From: Ignelater luminosus
Lineage: Eukaryota; Arthropoda; Insecta; Coleoptera; Elateridae
DNA length: 64,000 nucleotides
Reading direction: 5' to 3'
Assembly (NCBI GenBank): GCA_011009095.1
Contig: VTPC01090027.1
Coordinates: forward strand, 413,480-477,479
The notes beneath the pieces were generated by a model, which worked only from the letters and a program-made list of their open reading frames with translations, was not told the origin of the DNA and ran no database searches. Numbering within the stretch: position 1 is the stretch's first letter; each line of letters opens with the position of its first letter. Below, piece after piece: positions 11,640 to 23,600 of the stretch. Both the position numbers and the translations under genes were made by a program.

Positions 11640-13330
11640 CACTTGTTCATAAGGTTTGGTAGGTTTCACCTTCTCACATCTTTACTATTATGTAAGAGTT
11701 GGGTGGCTTCCACGTTGACGTGATGTTGAAGTCGTTTTTCATGTTTGACAGCGTGATCGTGGATTACTTCGTGCACTTACTTGCAGGCATTAGTTGTCAT
11801 TCGCAGAGTATTGTTTGGGCTTCTTTGAATTACTAGTTGATTCGACGCTTTGGTACAACCCCAAAATTGTATGCCATAAAACCAGATGGGTTTGATTCTA
11901 GACTGATAGACTGATTTTTTAGATTTTGAATTGAGCTTATACATTTCACGTACCTTGTGTCTTATTTGCTAAGATTTCTGCTTGACATGGTGTTTCCAAA
12001 TTAATCTGGCATCGAGGTGCAGATCAAGGTATCTTGCTGACTCAGCTTACGGTATTATCACAGGATGATTGTTGTTTAGTTGACGCGCGTCTTTCGTTTA
12101 TTGGCTGATGTTGTAAAGTGCAACTTTGAGTTTCGCAATTGCATTTTCTTGTGTTGCGTCAGTCGCCATTAAGCATATACGCCCAGGACTGTAGCTTCTG
12201 TTGTCGGTATATCATTAGTATATAGTAAATATAACAGAGGTCCTAGAACGCTCCCTTGTGGTACTCCTACTGATATCGAATGGAATGCAACAAATGCTCC
12301 TTCGTGTGCTACTCTGAATGTTCTTCCAGTTAGGTAAGACTTCAGTATTTTGTAGGCAAGGCTTTTGTATCCAATGATTGAGAAACGTCTAGAAATACTG
12401 CAGAGCAATATTTCTTCTCTTCTAAGGAACAGTAGTAACCCTATGCACATGTAAGCCAATTGCAGAATTGTGGTTCCTGAACTCAAACTGGAAGTACGGG
12501 ATTAGAGGTTTGAGCCTCTTCAGATGGACCTTCTCAAATAGCTTGGAAATTGCGGGTAACTCAGATCGGAAGATATGATGCTATATACTCAGCTGGTTTG
12601 GCCGGTTTCTTTATCATAATTACTTGGGCCACCTTGAAGCAAACTGGAACGTGTTGCAGGCTGAGAAAAGCATTAGATAAGCATGTCAATAGTATGACCA
12701 CCCTTCCGGTATCTCTTTGAGTAGTCCAGACAAAATCTCATCGATTCCAGCGGCTTTCTTTGGGTTGATATTGTTGTCGATCTCTTGTGCCACTTCCATC
12801 GGGGACACCAACTTCATGGACACTTCTGGTTGATTGTGGAGTGGATGTCGTTTGTTTGGAATACTGTTGCTAGGTGTAGTGGGAATAATTCGGCTTATTT
12901 GTTTTTTTTCTTACCCATTCATCTTGCGCATTAATAGGAAGGGTGTGAAAAACTAGTGTTTTGAACCGATGAGTCGCTTTCCAAAGCGAATAGTCTCTAT
13001 CAGCTTCAGGACTCGTTTAGATAAGATTTAAAGCAGCTTTGCTTTAGTCATTAATCATCTGTCTTGTCTGATTACTAACACTATTGAAATCTCTTTTGTC
13101 TATTGGGTTTCTGGTTCGCTACCAAATTCTTCTAGCTTTCCTTCTCTCCTTTATCATAATTCTGCTTTCGGATGGTAAGCTGACTTCGTGTTCTGCTACT
13201 TCTTTTATTGCAGGAGTGGCTTGTTTAACTGCTGAACGGATTTAATCAATAAACTTCATAGTTTGTATATCCAAACCTTCTGTAGTCTTCAGTCTGAAAT
13301 TTAGTGTGATTACACTATCCAATATCTCTC
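11640..13330 (-). pseudogene. Jockey-like LINE reverse transcriptase fragment, minus strand
   Basis: Reading from high to low coordinates on the minus strand gives the pre-RT segment (EVSLPSESRIMIKERRKAR, about 13185-13130) and a SLWKATHRFKT block (about 12996-12960). Then come LLPAISKLFEKVHLKRLKPL-type residues (about 12560-12500), YLTGRTFRVAHEGAF (about 12337-12290) and GVPQGSVLGPLLYLLYTND (about 12270-12213). The latter is the RT substrate box plus start of the palm. The FADD box that should follow is lost at a stop near 12180. The thumb continues with MATDATQENAIAKLKVAL, SRIKPIWFYGIQFWGCTKA (about 11905-11850) and RLQHHVNVEA. No endonuclease, gag or poly(A) was found. The order and motifs are those of the Jockey clade. 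Confidence 0.75.
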
Positions 13331-14699
13331 TGACATGTTGACTTCAGCTGATAGTTTTCCTGCAAAAGTAGGGCAGGATCAAACGAACTCATCGTTGTTG
13401 GCCTTGATGCTGTGTATACACAAACGTACACGCACGCCCTTGCCCTAACAAACAAGTGTTTCTGTTGTTTAGAAATGGAGTTGAAAAAAATCTGGCACAC
13501 GGCCTTTATGAAAATGATAATTTTCATAACAGTCGCAAACTGAGATTTTTGATTATTCTTGTCATTAGAAAATGTGCAGATTTATTCAAAACTTATCTAT
13601 CAATGCGGGTAACTGTGATTCACATCGTGATATCACTTTGCACAATTTTTATTTAATATTCCTATCTATAATACGAATTTTAACTCGGAGAACTGAAACC
13701 TGTGGTAAAACTCTGGCTATGTATTAACAACGTAGGGATAAGAATGCAAAGTCAAAATCAAGTGTAAAAGGCTAAATGTAAATTAATTAAGCATGAGATG
13801 TTTAAACACGATGGTTTTGCCTAGCTTGGTTGACCCAGGTCTTTCAATAACTCTTTTTGTTAAAAGGTTAATCACCAATAAAACTCAATACTATTATTTG
13901 TTCAGAAGTTAAACGCCCAACCATTAAACAATATTGAAGTTTCATTATCTTAGTATAATCTATAATTCAACATTTATAATAAGGTTAACTTTGAAAGACA
14001 GAACGGTAGTTCTCAAAGAAGTTCGGCCCATCCTTGTCTTACACGTTATATCTCTGTATTTTCTCCTTAATTGTTCCACTTACACGATTTTCGATTGGTA
14101 TAGCTAAGTCGCATAGTCTGCGTGTCTTGTTCAAATTCAAAATGTCGAGATTTCTTATGCTACGCCTTGTGTAATAATGATTAGGAATTTTTAGATTCTA
14201 TAGATCGAGACAAATCACATACCCCGATATGTGACTTGGAATTAGTCATCAGGAAACAATTGAGCAACAGGCAGTAAAAAAAATACTAAGCACTTGCCGG
14301 TCAAGTGTTTCTTCTTTTTTACCACCAATTGTTTGAAAAACAATTCGAGGTAGAGTAATGGAAATTTTTTTGTAGCTAATAAAGATTGCGATCGTGGTTA
14401 ACTACGATGATTCAATTTCCAAGATTCCTTAACAAAAGAACAATCACAAACCCCCCCGAACTTGGCTCATACATGGTAGAGCATCATTTGTAAGACATCT
14501 TGGTATGACCAACCTGTACAGAATAGAGTGCGTGCAGGTCACTACTTGTTTTTCCGCATGTAAATAAAGATATGCCATTTTATTTTCAATTAATCCCGAC
14601 GTATTCAGGCCGTGTAGCCTTTTGGTTTTTTTCTGTTATAAATCGTTGCTTGTCATTGCTAGTTTTTATCGTGTCATTACATTTCTGTTGCAGTCAATA
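13331..14699. other. Non-coding stretch, nothing recognised
   Basis: AT-rich DNA without homology that I can see. The short frames present here (70 codons or fewer) show no motif. Part of it may be the unrecognised upstream region of the adjacent minus-strand LINE or the decayed 5' part of the gypsy fragment. Confidence 0.3.
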
Positions 14700-15870
14700 G
14701 CTTTTCAATGCAATTACGTGTTCATGCCGTTAAAGGTCATGAATCTTCAAATGTTAGGAAAATATTAAACAAAAATTTAAAAAACAATCTGCGAACTGAT
14801 CATCGTAACGAAGAAAAACAAACATTACTAACCAACCTTTGCTATTAATATAAAGTTCTATTCACCAGATACTTCTATTTGCTACTATTTAATAAAACAT
14901 CACGTTAGAACTAAAACTAATGCCTTCATATATACTAAAACCTATAGATACCCACATGTTCACAAAAAGGAAGTAAATAAAATGTTAGATGAAAAAATAA
15001 TTGGATCATCAGAATCCTCGTATGATTTTTCAATTAAGAAAGAGCCCAAAAAGCTAGGTGCGTCAGGCAAGCAAAAATATCGTATTGTTATTGACTATCG
15101 TAAATTAAATCAACAGACTGTAGAAGATTAATTTTCTCTTCCTCCAATAGAAACTATTTTGGACAATTTAGGCATAGCCACCTATTTTACAGTTTTAGAT
15201 CTCACTTCACGATACCACAAAATCAAATTAGAAAAAAAAGATGGAAGAAGGGTATTTCCAATTTAGGCGAATGCCTTTCGGTCTTAAAAACGTGCCCGCT
15301 ACTTTCCAACAAACAATGAATAACGCTCTAGCCCGTCTTACACTTCATCAATTTAGATGACATTATTATCCATTCCAGTTCCAGTTCTTTTTACAAGAAC
15401 ATATGATTAGATTTAAAAATGTATTTGACAAATGCAGATAAGTCAATATCAAAATTGAATTAGACAAATCCGAATTTCTACACAGTTCAGTTAAATATCT
15501 TGGCCATATAATCACCTCTGAAGGAATAAAACCTGATCCATTAAAGATTTCTGCTACAAACAATTTTCCAGTACCTAAAACGAAAATGGAAATAAAGTTG
15601 TTCTTGTGACTATTTTGTTTTGTTATTATCAAAGTTTTGCAAAGAATATTGCCAAAATAACTAAATTTCTGAAAGGATAACAAAATTGAACACACGCGCA
15701 AACCAGTTAATCCAATTTCGATAAACCTTTTGCATTGACTACGGATGCTTCTAAATTGCCTTAGGGCCCGCTCTAACACAAGGAGGCAAACCAATTTGTT
15801 ATGGGGTGAACCACCCAGTTATTGGATACGAGAGAGTTATTGGACAATTTGACTTTAATACGGTTAAATT
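14700..15870 (+). pseudogene. Ty3/gypsy pol fragment (RT and start of RNase H)
   Basis: A degraded LTR-retrotransposon polymerase. Visible in order are the linker HRNEEKQTLLTNL (about 14805-14845), a basic segment leading into the RT, KYRIVIDYRKLNQQT (about 15078-15121), FTVLDLTSRYHKIKLE (about 15187-15233) and MPFGLKNVPATFQQTMNNAL (15268-15328). The catalytic box is NLDD at 15350-15361: both Asp are kept but the usual leading Tyr is Asn. Then YLGHIITSEGIKPDP (about 15495-15540) and a RNase H start, FALTTDASKLP (about 15719-15751), lead to GGKPICYG. Stops and frameshifts occur throughout. No LTR, gag, protease or integrase was found with it. It resembles the 17.6/297 type of insect gypsy elements. 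Confidence 0.75.
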
Positions 15871-15979
15871 AGGTTTCTTTTTATTTTATTTTGTATGTTT
15901 TTTCCATAGATTGCACCACTAGTCTTTTTACAACTAACTTTATATGGTGCCACATGTTGAAGCGACCCTAAAATTTTAT

Positions 15980-16745
15980 AAGGCTCGTAATCACTGGTAA
16001 ATCACTCTGTACAGTTAAGGTAGATGTAAATACTAGAAATTCTTGAAATTATTAAAAAAATATAAATATTCGTAAATACAAAATTTTAGCCCCTTTCCAA
16101 GTACTCCCCCAATCCGGCTCCGAGCACTGCTAAAGACATTTTCTGAGATCTTCAATGGAATGTTGTCAAAACTCCTTAGCAACTCTGTCTTTCAATTCTT
16201 GCTTTATCCATAAAAACACAAAAAGGTTGTAAGGGCGCACTATCATCATTTTGCTGTTAGTCAACGAATGCTAGACGCACACTAAATTTTGCAGCAACTC
16301 GTTTCATCACCTGTTATTTCGTCAATATTCCAATTCAGCAGTTTCGAGAAATGATGGTCAGACCACACACACAACACACTGGCACTGGTTCCATTTTAAC
16401 GGATTACCAAGCACATTTTCAAATGCCACAAAGAAGTAACGCAAACCATAATTCCACTTGGCAGACATTTCATTCAGAGATATTGTAACGGGAAAATGTC
16501 CAAAAGTATGCACGAGTCCCGTCAAGACCAATGGCTGATGTTAAATCCCGTAGCTCATGTCGCAGATGGGGTGGATTCTCAAATGAACTTACCTAACCAC
16601 ACACAAAGGAAAGCTCACCGATTTCCAAAACTCTTACTAGACTGATAGATGTTCACAAAAGAGGGCGCCAGCAGTCGTAGATTGAAGGGTTCTGATGGTC
16701 GGTCACGCGACTGCTCGTGAATCCGACACCCTGTATATAGGTTTC
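15980..16745 (-). mobile_element. Possible Tc1/mariner-superfamily remnant
   Basis: On the minus strand a segment reading ELKDRVAKEF followed by EDLRKCL (about 16200-16140) resembles the C-terminal helix region of insect mariner-superfamily transposases. At the right edge the sequence GACACCCTGTATA (16727-16739) looks like the terminus of such an element. A related but not inverted word, CACTCTGTACAG, lies near 16004. No matching left inverted repeat was found, so boundaries and family are uncertain. Confidence 0.3.
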
Positions 16746-18004
16746 TTACGAAACCTCGCTCGGTATGTAACTTACCTCGTGGAAGCTTTATTAAAATTCG
16801 CTCTAACGTTTCACAATGAGACTCAACACAAAATAAAAACTATATAAACACGTGATTTGTCTTAAATAATTTTGCCGAGGAAGTCCTCTGAAGGCTTCCT
16901 TCTTTTAAAATAATCAATAAAGAAATACAAATTAGTATTAACTTTTCTCTTGAACAAAGGTATGTAAACTTTAAGTGAAATTTAGAATAAGCAACACCGT
17001 GCTTTTTAATTGCCAAAGGAACAAACAAAAACAAAATTAACGCTGCTTCGTCTGGACCAGGGATCCACTTACAAAAAAACAAAATACAAATAATAGACCT
17101 TTCTTGCATTTATTAATAAACAATAGTAATAAAAAAATTAATTAAACACACAAACAAGAATATAAAAGTAACACTACAAAAGAATGTCAATAAATAGTGT
17201 GAATTGATTTCTTTACTGGAAAACAAAGTTGATAAAATAATGAGAAAATAAAAATAAAAACAAGTTATTACCATAAACAAAAAGGAATGATTCTGTTACG
17301 TTAAAATTTCAAAATATGAAACAAAAGATCAAACTTCAAGTATTAAATTAATTTAACCAAGATAATCTTGACAATAAATTTTTAAGTAGCAACAAATGAA
17401 CTTTATATATAATAACAAAGAAACGGTAGCCAAAAGTTATTAATTATGTTGCAACAATTCAACAAACACCAGCTAAAATTATCTGAGAACGTTCCTGTTA
17501 CAAATTAGTTAAGGATATTGATCATAAATATTATAATTCTATGAGAAAATACGAAGTTAATCTTGTCTAAGCAAGGTTTTTGTACGAAATGTTTCGCAAA
17601 TTCAAAGTTCTCCTAGTCTTTCACCAAGTGAAACAACCATTAAAAACTCAAATAACAAAACAAAATAGGTCTTTCTTACGTATAAATGAAATCTTTCTTC
17701 CAGATGGTATGTGCAGGTCTCTGATTCCCAACGACAGCAGCCCATCCAGATGATATACGGCGCAAAATTTCACAATCGCCGGGTCTCACCAATGTTCAAG
17801 AAAACTTAGGTTCCAAGGAACAATCACTTTCATTAACGTTAAACAAGAAACAAGAACAAAATCCAAGTGTTTATACACAAACTTTAATACTGAAACTACT
17901 TTGAGTTTCAAATGCTCTTTGATTTATTTAATCTATTAGGTTCACGGAGTTTCCAGTTTCTGTTCTCAACAGGCCATTAAACGTTGCACCAAAGGGACCA
18001 AAAT
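16746..18004 (-). other. Probable leader of a BEL-like element, otherwise AT-rich
   Basis: On the minus strand, directly downstream of the LTR at 18005-18393, the sequence reads ATTTTGGTCCCTTTGGTGC. This resembles the conserved start of BEL/Pao internal regions. Beyond it I see no gag, protease or RT coding sequence down to about 16.75 kb, so the body is deleted or unrecognisable. A 89-codon frame at 17109-16840 has no known motif. Confidence 0.4.
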
Positions 18005-18393
18005 TGTTGCGTTTCTACCATCTACAAGTTTTATTTCCTGGCAAATACCAGCGTAACCTTAGATAAAGCTGAACCGCTTCCCACAATAACAACTATTCGA
18101 AGTATCACGTTTTGGTAAACAAACCGATTTTCTTCCGTGAATAGCACGACAAAGACCCAACGAAACCCGGATTTCTCGAGTCCGATCTCTCTTTCTTATA
18201 CTAAGAGAATCGCTTAACTTGAATTAGGTTTGTAACCATTTAAGGGTTTGTAGAGGCAGCGCTGAAAACAAATATGCCCCCACATCGATTCGAGTAAGCA
18301 GCTACCAACGCAATCCCTATTTTCTCTGCGTCTCCTGTCACGCAGATTGCGCTTACCGGAGTGGGGTTGGGAAGCCACATGCACGACCTAACA
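18005..18393 (-). repeat. LTR, BEL/Pao-like, minus strand
   Basis: On the minus strand the 389-bp segment begins TGTTAGGTCG and ends GAAACGCAACA, that is TGTT...AACA termini as expected for an LTR. A polyadenylation word AATAAA sits about 30 bases before the end, and the leader-like sequence follows immediately. The two flanks do not share a 5-bp duplication, which fits an LTR still joined to internal sequence rather than a solo LTR. No second copy was seen in the window, so the assignment rests on termini, polyA signal and context. Confidence 0.55.
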
Positions 18394-19269
18394 GGTCAAA
18401 ATGCTAGTATTCTAATGAGGCAATGAAAAATTCCACTCCTTAGATTTCAGCCTGAACCTAACTTAACAAAGACCGTGTGACTCCAGCATTCGCGACTAAG
18501 TTCCAGGAACCTTTTATTTACGTCTGGATCTTGATATTGGAAAAATAACAAAAGGCACGTCCGCTGGAGCCCAGAAGTCGAGACCACAAAGTTATCAATT
18601 CTTTAAAATAAAATTTTAACAACCATCCATTCATAGAATGAAATACTTTAAATATTACGCGTCAGAAAAACAAATATCTGAACGAAATTGAAAGACAGGG
18701 GCGGATTTAGTGCAAATTTTAAAATAACATTACAATATTACATGAGTATCCCCTCGTATGTGTGTATGTTTTTGTAACCCTGAAGTAACACGACTATCTG
18801 TGCTTATTTTCGCTTAAGGTGGGCCCTAGGTCTTTAAAGAATTCTGGGCCCCTTAACCCACAGAACCTATATGGTATGATATATCATACAGAGGTTATGT
18901 CCATCTTAATGTTAAACGAATGCACGCCGGCCGGTCGTAAGGTTTTTACATTTTACCAGTAATTTTGTAAATAATATTGTTTTAAGAGTATGTTAAAGTA
19001 ATTTTACTATAACTATTTACCAAAAGGTATGCAATTTTACTTGTTATTTAATGAATGGTTTACTCCAGAAGAAAGACTGAGTCTAAGGTAGAGGTTATGT
19101 TATTTCTTAAACCGTTTTTGGACTTCTATAATCGATTTAAGATTGTGAATTACTTGCAAATAATTCATTGCATGTAATTATGTATAATATAGTTCTTTGG
19201 ATAGCGTAGAAACAAATCCATGGTCGAAATAATTTTGTGTATGTTTTATCACACCATAGGCGTTTGTTT
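18394..19269. other. Spacer with a possible hAT terminus
   Basis: Mostly AT-rich. At 18697 the word CAGGGGCGGATTTAG is the terminal sequence of many insect hAT-type MITEs, and GGGCCC-containing words follow at about 18820-18860. I found no good inverted partner or 8-bp duplication, so it may be one end of a decayed element. Nothing coding. Confidence 0.3.
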
Positions 19270-20695
19270 TTATCAGGCGCAAATTTTGTAATCCATCAGA
19301 CCCTAGAGATGGTGAAAGGCTTTTAAACTATTTGAAGCAACTTAAGTTGGATGACGAAAAATACCGTCTAATACAAAAATGCACTCATTCAGATATGATT
19401 TTATTGCCGCCGAAAGATGGTCGAGATAACGATGTAGATGACGCACCAAATGACGATGAAGAAAACATTCGTGATTTAGGAAAAGGTGTTCTAAAGAAAC
19501 CAATAGAAATCCCGGATCTAACGCAAATTACAATAAGCCTGATATTGTTGAAGATGATGACACGAATGATTAAGATAATATTCCACTTGCTAAATTATTT
19601 AGAATAGATACATCAAGAAAAAAGGAAAAAGACAAATGCTAAACCAAATCAATATATGAAAAAGAATATACTTTGGAAAGAAAGGAAACTAACGCACAAA
19701 GAGTCACAGATGAAAATACATAAAACGCGTGAACCCGCTATATCGTACAAAAAATTAAAAATGAAAAGCTAAATCCTAGAAATTTATTCAAGATATTTTT
19801 TCCCGAAGAGTGCATCCATTACATTTGTTCTGAGACTCAGAAGTACGCTATATATAAAAGACAACATGATTTCTCCGTATCTACCCAAGAAATGTACATT
19901 TATTTTGGAATTTTACTGTTATCAGGGTATGTCAAGGTATCACATATTGACAGACCAAACCAAACACACACAATTTATTAGTTACCAATAATAGCATGTC
20001 TCGTGACAGATTCGAGGCTATTCATCGTTTACTTCATTTTAAAGAGTTCTGAAATTTGATCCTTACTGCGGCGCAGGGGACAGGAAAAACGCAAAACTTT
20101 GGGTTCGAGTGTCATGGGAAAATTGTGCATCTATTATTTACCAAATCATTCGACTGAAAAACCTCAAGAAAGAGAAACGTGGAACCGCACATGCTCTACA
20201 AGGTACTTTTGATGGAATAACGCTAACGAAATGGAATGATAACATTCAAGTTACAATTGCAACCAATGTCGATAATGAGACAATTTTTGCAACCAAAGCA
20301 TCTTGTAAACGCTGATCTAAACAACCGAGAAAACATATTGATATTGACCAACCTCTAGTAGTTGATATAATCAAATAATGGGAAGTGTAGATCTTTTTAA
20401 CAAAATGCGTGGTCTATATAGAATTCAAATCCGATCTAGAAAATGGTATTGGCCATTTATTCGATTTAGCATAAATGGTGTATTAGTAAATACGTGGATT
20501 CTTTATCGTTTTTGTGAACCGAAAATTAGTCTCCTTGATTTTTACAGGAGAATTGCTCTTTCATTATTTTCAGCTTCACAATATTTAACGAGTCTAAAGC
20601 CAAAATGCAGTACAAATGTTTTAAAAGAAGTCCGGTTTAACCAAACTGATCATTTTATCGATAAACAACGAAATGTACCAAATTTTCTGGTTTAA
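19270..20695 (+). pseudogene. piggyBac-like transposase, internally deleted
   Basis: piggyBac transposases cut and paste at TTAA sites with a DDD catalytic core. The N-terminal part (about 19280-19520) has the acidic leader with DMILLPPKDG followed by DDAPNDDEENI. About 19780-20045 gives NLFKIFFPEECIHYI, FGILLLSGYVKVSHIDRP and SMSRDRFEAIHRLLHFKEF. The reading then passes directly to a late segment, RGTAHALQGTFDGITLTKWN (about 20180-20240), so most of the catalytic core is absent. The C-terminal part opens at 20378 with MGSVDLFNKMRGLYRI (MGGVD in most relatives) and RKWYWPF. It ends at 20695 without the usual Cys-rich finger. Stops and frameshifts separate the parts. No terminal repeats or TTAA pair could be assigned. 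Confidence 0.8.
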
Positions 20696-23600
20696 GATAT
20701 AATGTAAGTTTATACCCCAAGATATGTTTTCGTACTTATCACGTGTCTCCTATGTAATTTGTAAGTTTAAATAAATAGACTAAAATTGTAACGATATTGC
20801 AATTACAACAATTTGTCAGTGTTTTATATGCTAATATCAATAAGCAATCAAAACTACTCATAACTCTGAAGAAAGAAATTATCCAGACTTTATTGGGTTA
20901 AGTAGTTTCCTTCTTTTTTTCGAGTTTCAAGCACGAAGTTTACTTCTTTATGAAATTTTTTTAAAACTATATACATGAATTTCAAAGTCTTCTGTTAGCA
21001 TAAAGACCAAAAAACATAAAATAACAAACTCAAGTAGCAGTCTTAAATATCTTGATTATTTCTTGATTATCGACCAATAACTAATCAGGTATAAATTTTT
21101 AAATACTGTGGTTTGCAAATGAAAAAGTTCATGTACCATCTTTTGGACCTAAAGAGTACAGTTTAGAAGAAATTAAACTCTTTGGAACAACTAGTTATAG
21201 CATTTATTAACATAATTTAATCTTGATTATCCCGACAGCTCAATTTTTTTTAATTTATTATCTCCGTCAGACGCACAGAGGTCTCGTCGACTTGATTGGT
21301 TACTTCCTCCTACTCCTTTTAAGATACGAGATATTTTGGATCTTTTCACGTGCCTCTAAGAGTTTTCGGCTCATAATCGCTCAATATTTCTTTACTGACT
21401 ACAGGCTCAAGACAGCTCTGACAGTTGAACTCCATCAGGACAAAATCCAAGTCGTTGTAATTCACCCAAAACCATGTCACTGCTGTAATGAGATTTTCTT
21501 TGTAAATATTTTAATTGTTTTACGACCACACGCACATTTCTTAAAGCTTGGTGATTTGTTTTTAATCACCTTTTCTCCATTGGAATCACCATCAGATCCC
21601 TTGCGGTGAAGAATTCTAGACCAGAAATCTGAAAGAGGACGGCCTTGATATAGGTCTCTTCTTTGTTTTTCTCCACAGTTTCGCAGTGGAGCCAACTTGG
21701 ATATAGGTTTGAGATTGCGATTGCTTCTTGACTTTCTGGACTGGTAAATGGAAGCAATTTAGCTTCTTCACCACATCTTGGACGGAAATGTTGGGGTTAA
21801 AGGTAAACTGTGCCTTTATCTTACATATCTTATCTAGGACTCAATTCCAACACTTTCCGAGTGCTTAACCTTTCTTTGAACTTCCAAATAATGTACAAGA
21901 ATGTCATCGCATCGACACCGACAAACCCGGATTTTTTAGGTCTGTCCTCTACTTTGTCAAGAAGATTGTTCGCTCATGATTCACACTTTAGTTATCCCCC
22001 CTATTATTTGTGTAAAATTTATTTTAACAAATAAACAAGAGGCAAATCGTCCCAATTATATCGTTCAGAATTGTACAGGTACACATTTTGAAGCTGTAAT
22101 CAAGTTTTGAATGCACAAATTGTTTGGTGTACAGACTTTACTTTTATTGTCAGGCTAATGGAAGAAAAGCCCTGACGACTGCTCTACAAATGTTTGCCTA
22201 GCCAACTAGCTTAATGCTCCAGAAGAAATAGACCTACATTTTTTCGTCAACTACTGAGGCAATCTTACCTGCTAGAAGTAAAATTAAAAAATTCAATTTC
22301 TCAGTTATTACGCTCAAGTTGTGGTCAAGGTGTAACTTATCAAAGCTTATTGTTGTTAGTTTGTGGTTCTCTTGAACATCGTGGCTTCAACTACTATGGT
22401 GATCCTGCAGCCAAGTAAAATGTAGCAGAACCCGGTGGTATTCCAACTCCCGTTATGAATTCCCAACGTGCAACTTACAGTAGTTACATCCACTTAATTG
22501 CTTTATTCCTTGATTTTAATTCAGACAATTTGAGTGTAACTAAAAAACTAAAAAAACTCTCTCGCGCCGTTAAATAATATGCGGGATTTTAGAGATTTTA
22601 CACGTTCTTAAAATTGATAAAAGAAGCGCATAATTCTTTATATATATTTATTTCTCTGAACGTTAGAGACTGTACGAGATGTGTTAACTAATATTGATCT
22701 GTGTTATACAAAATTATAATCCTGACCAGATACTGTTGAAGATATTAGAATCTAAGAATCAAACGAGAAACGCATTTTAAAGTTTGAATTTTAGATTTGT
22801 TTATCTTAAATATTATTCCAACGTGCAACCTATTTAATTTTTCTAAATTTGTTTTCAACCAAGTTTATCTATGGCTGTTCTCTTACATAATAATTACATT
22901 GTTTCTCTCTTAATTAAATTGAGTCGCAGTATAAACGAGGCGACTCATATTTGTAACAGTCTTTGAAATGTAACCAGAAAATGAAGGCCACCGCCTTAAT
23001 ATGACGCGGGACACAAATCCAATCAAATTTGTATTTCTCTCGAGAAAATTGCACGACGGCAGACCTGATTACACGTATAGTATTTCTGATCATATTTCGT
23101 TGTTATTTCCATATGCATGAGTTTTGACAAATACAAACGCCCTGATCACATATGCACGTCACTTCTCGTGGTCATCCGTCTATTTTATCCGATAAGGGCA
23201 AGAAAGTTTTCGATCGAGACCGACCGGCCTTCACGCACACACATACACACACACATAACAGCAGCGGTGGTGGAAAGAGCTGAGGGAGAAGACATCGTAC
23301 AGCACTCTTGATGCCCTAGATGTTTAGTAAAATGCCCCTGGCGGGACGATAGATCGGACCCCATGTCCACTTACGTGTTTTCCATGTTACAAGGGCGAAC
23401 GAACGTGTTCGACGTTTTCCCGATATTTGAGAAACTACTTTCAGTAAAATATATATATGTATCTTAACGAGAGTTAAAAAAAATTATCCAAACTTTTCAC
23501 TTAATGATTAATAATTCAAAAGGGTCCTGAAACATGGAAACCCGTACGAGGGCGCTTTGTCCGGTGCATTTGCACATGTGACAAATTAAAATAGAAGAAC

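Noticed and set aside
15366..15794. 142-codon minus-strand frame
   Set aside because: It is antisense to the gypsy RT/RNase H segment, whose motifs are clear on the plus strand.
23117..23370. Opposing frames of about 60 codons near the CA repeat
   Set aside because: Caused by the CA/TG microsatellite, which encodes low-complexity Thr-His or Cys-Val runs.
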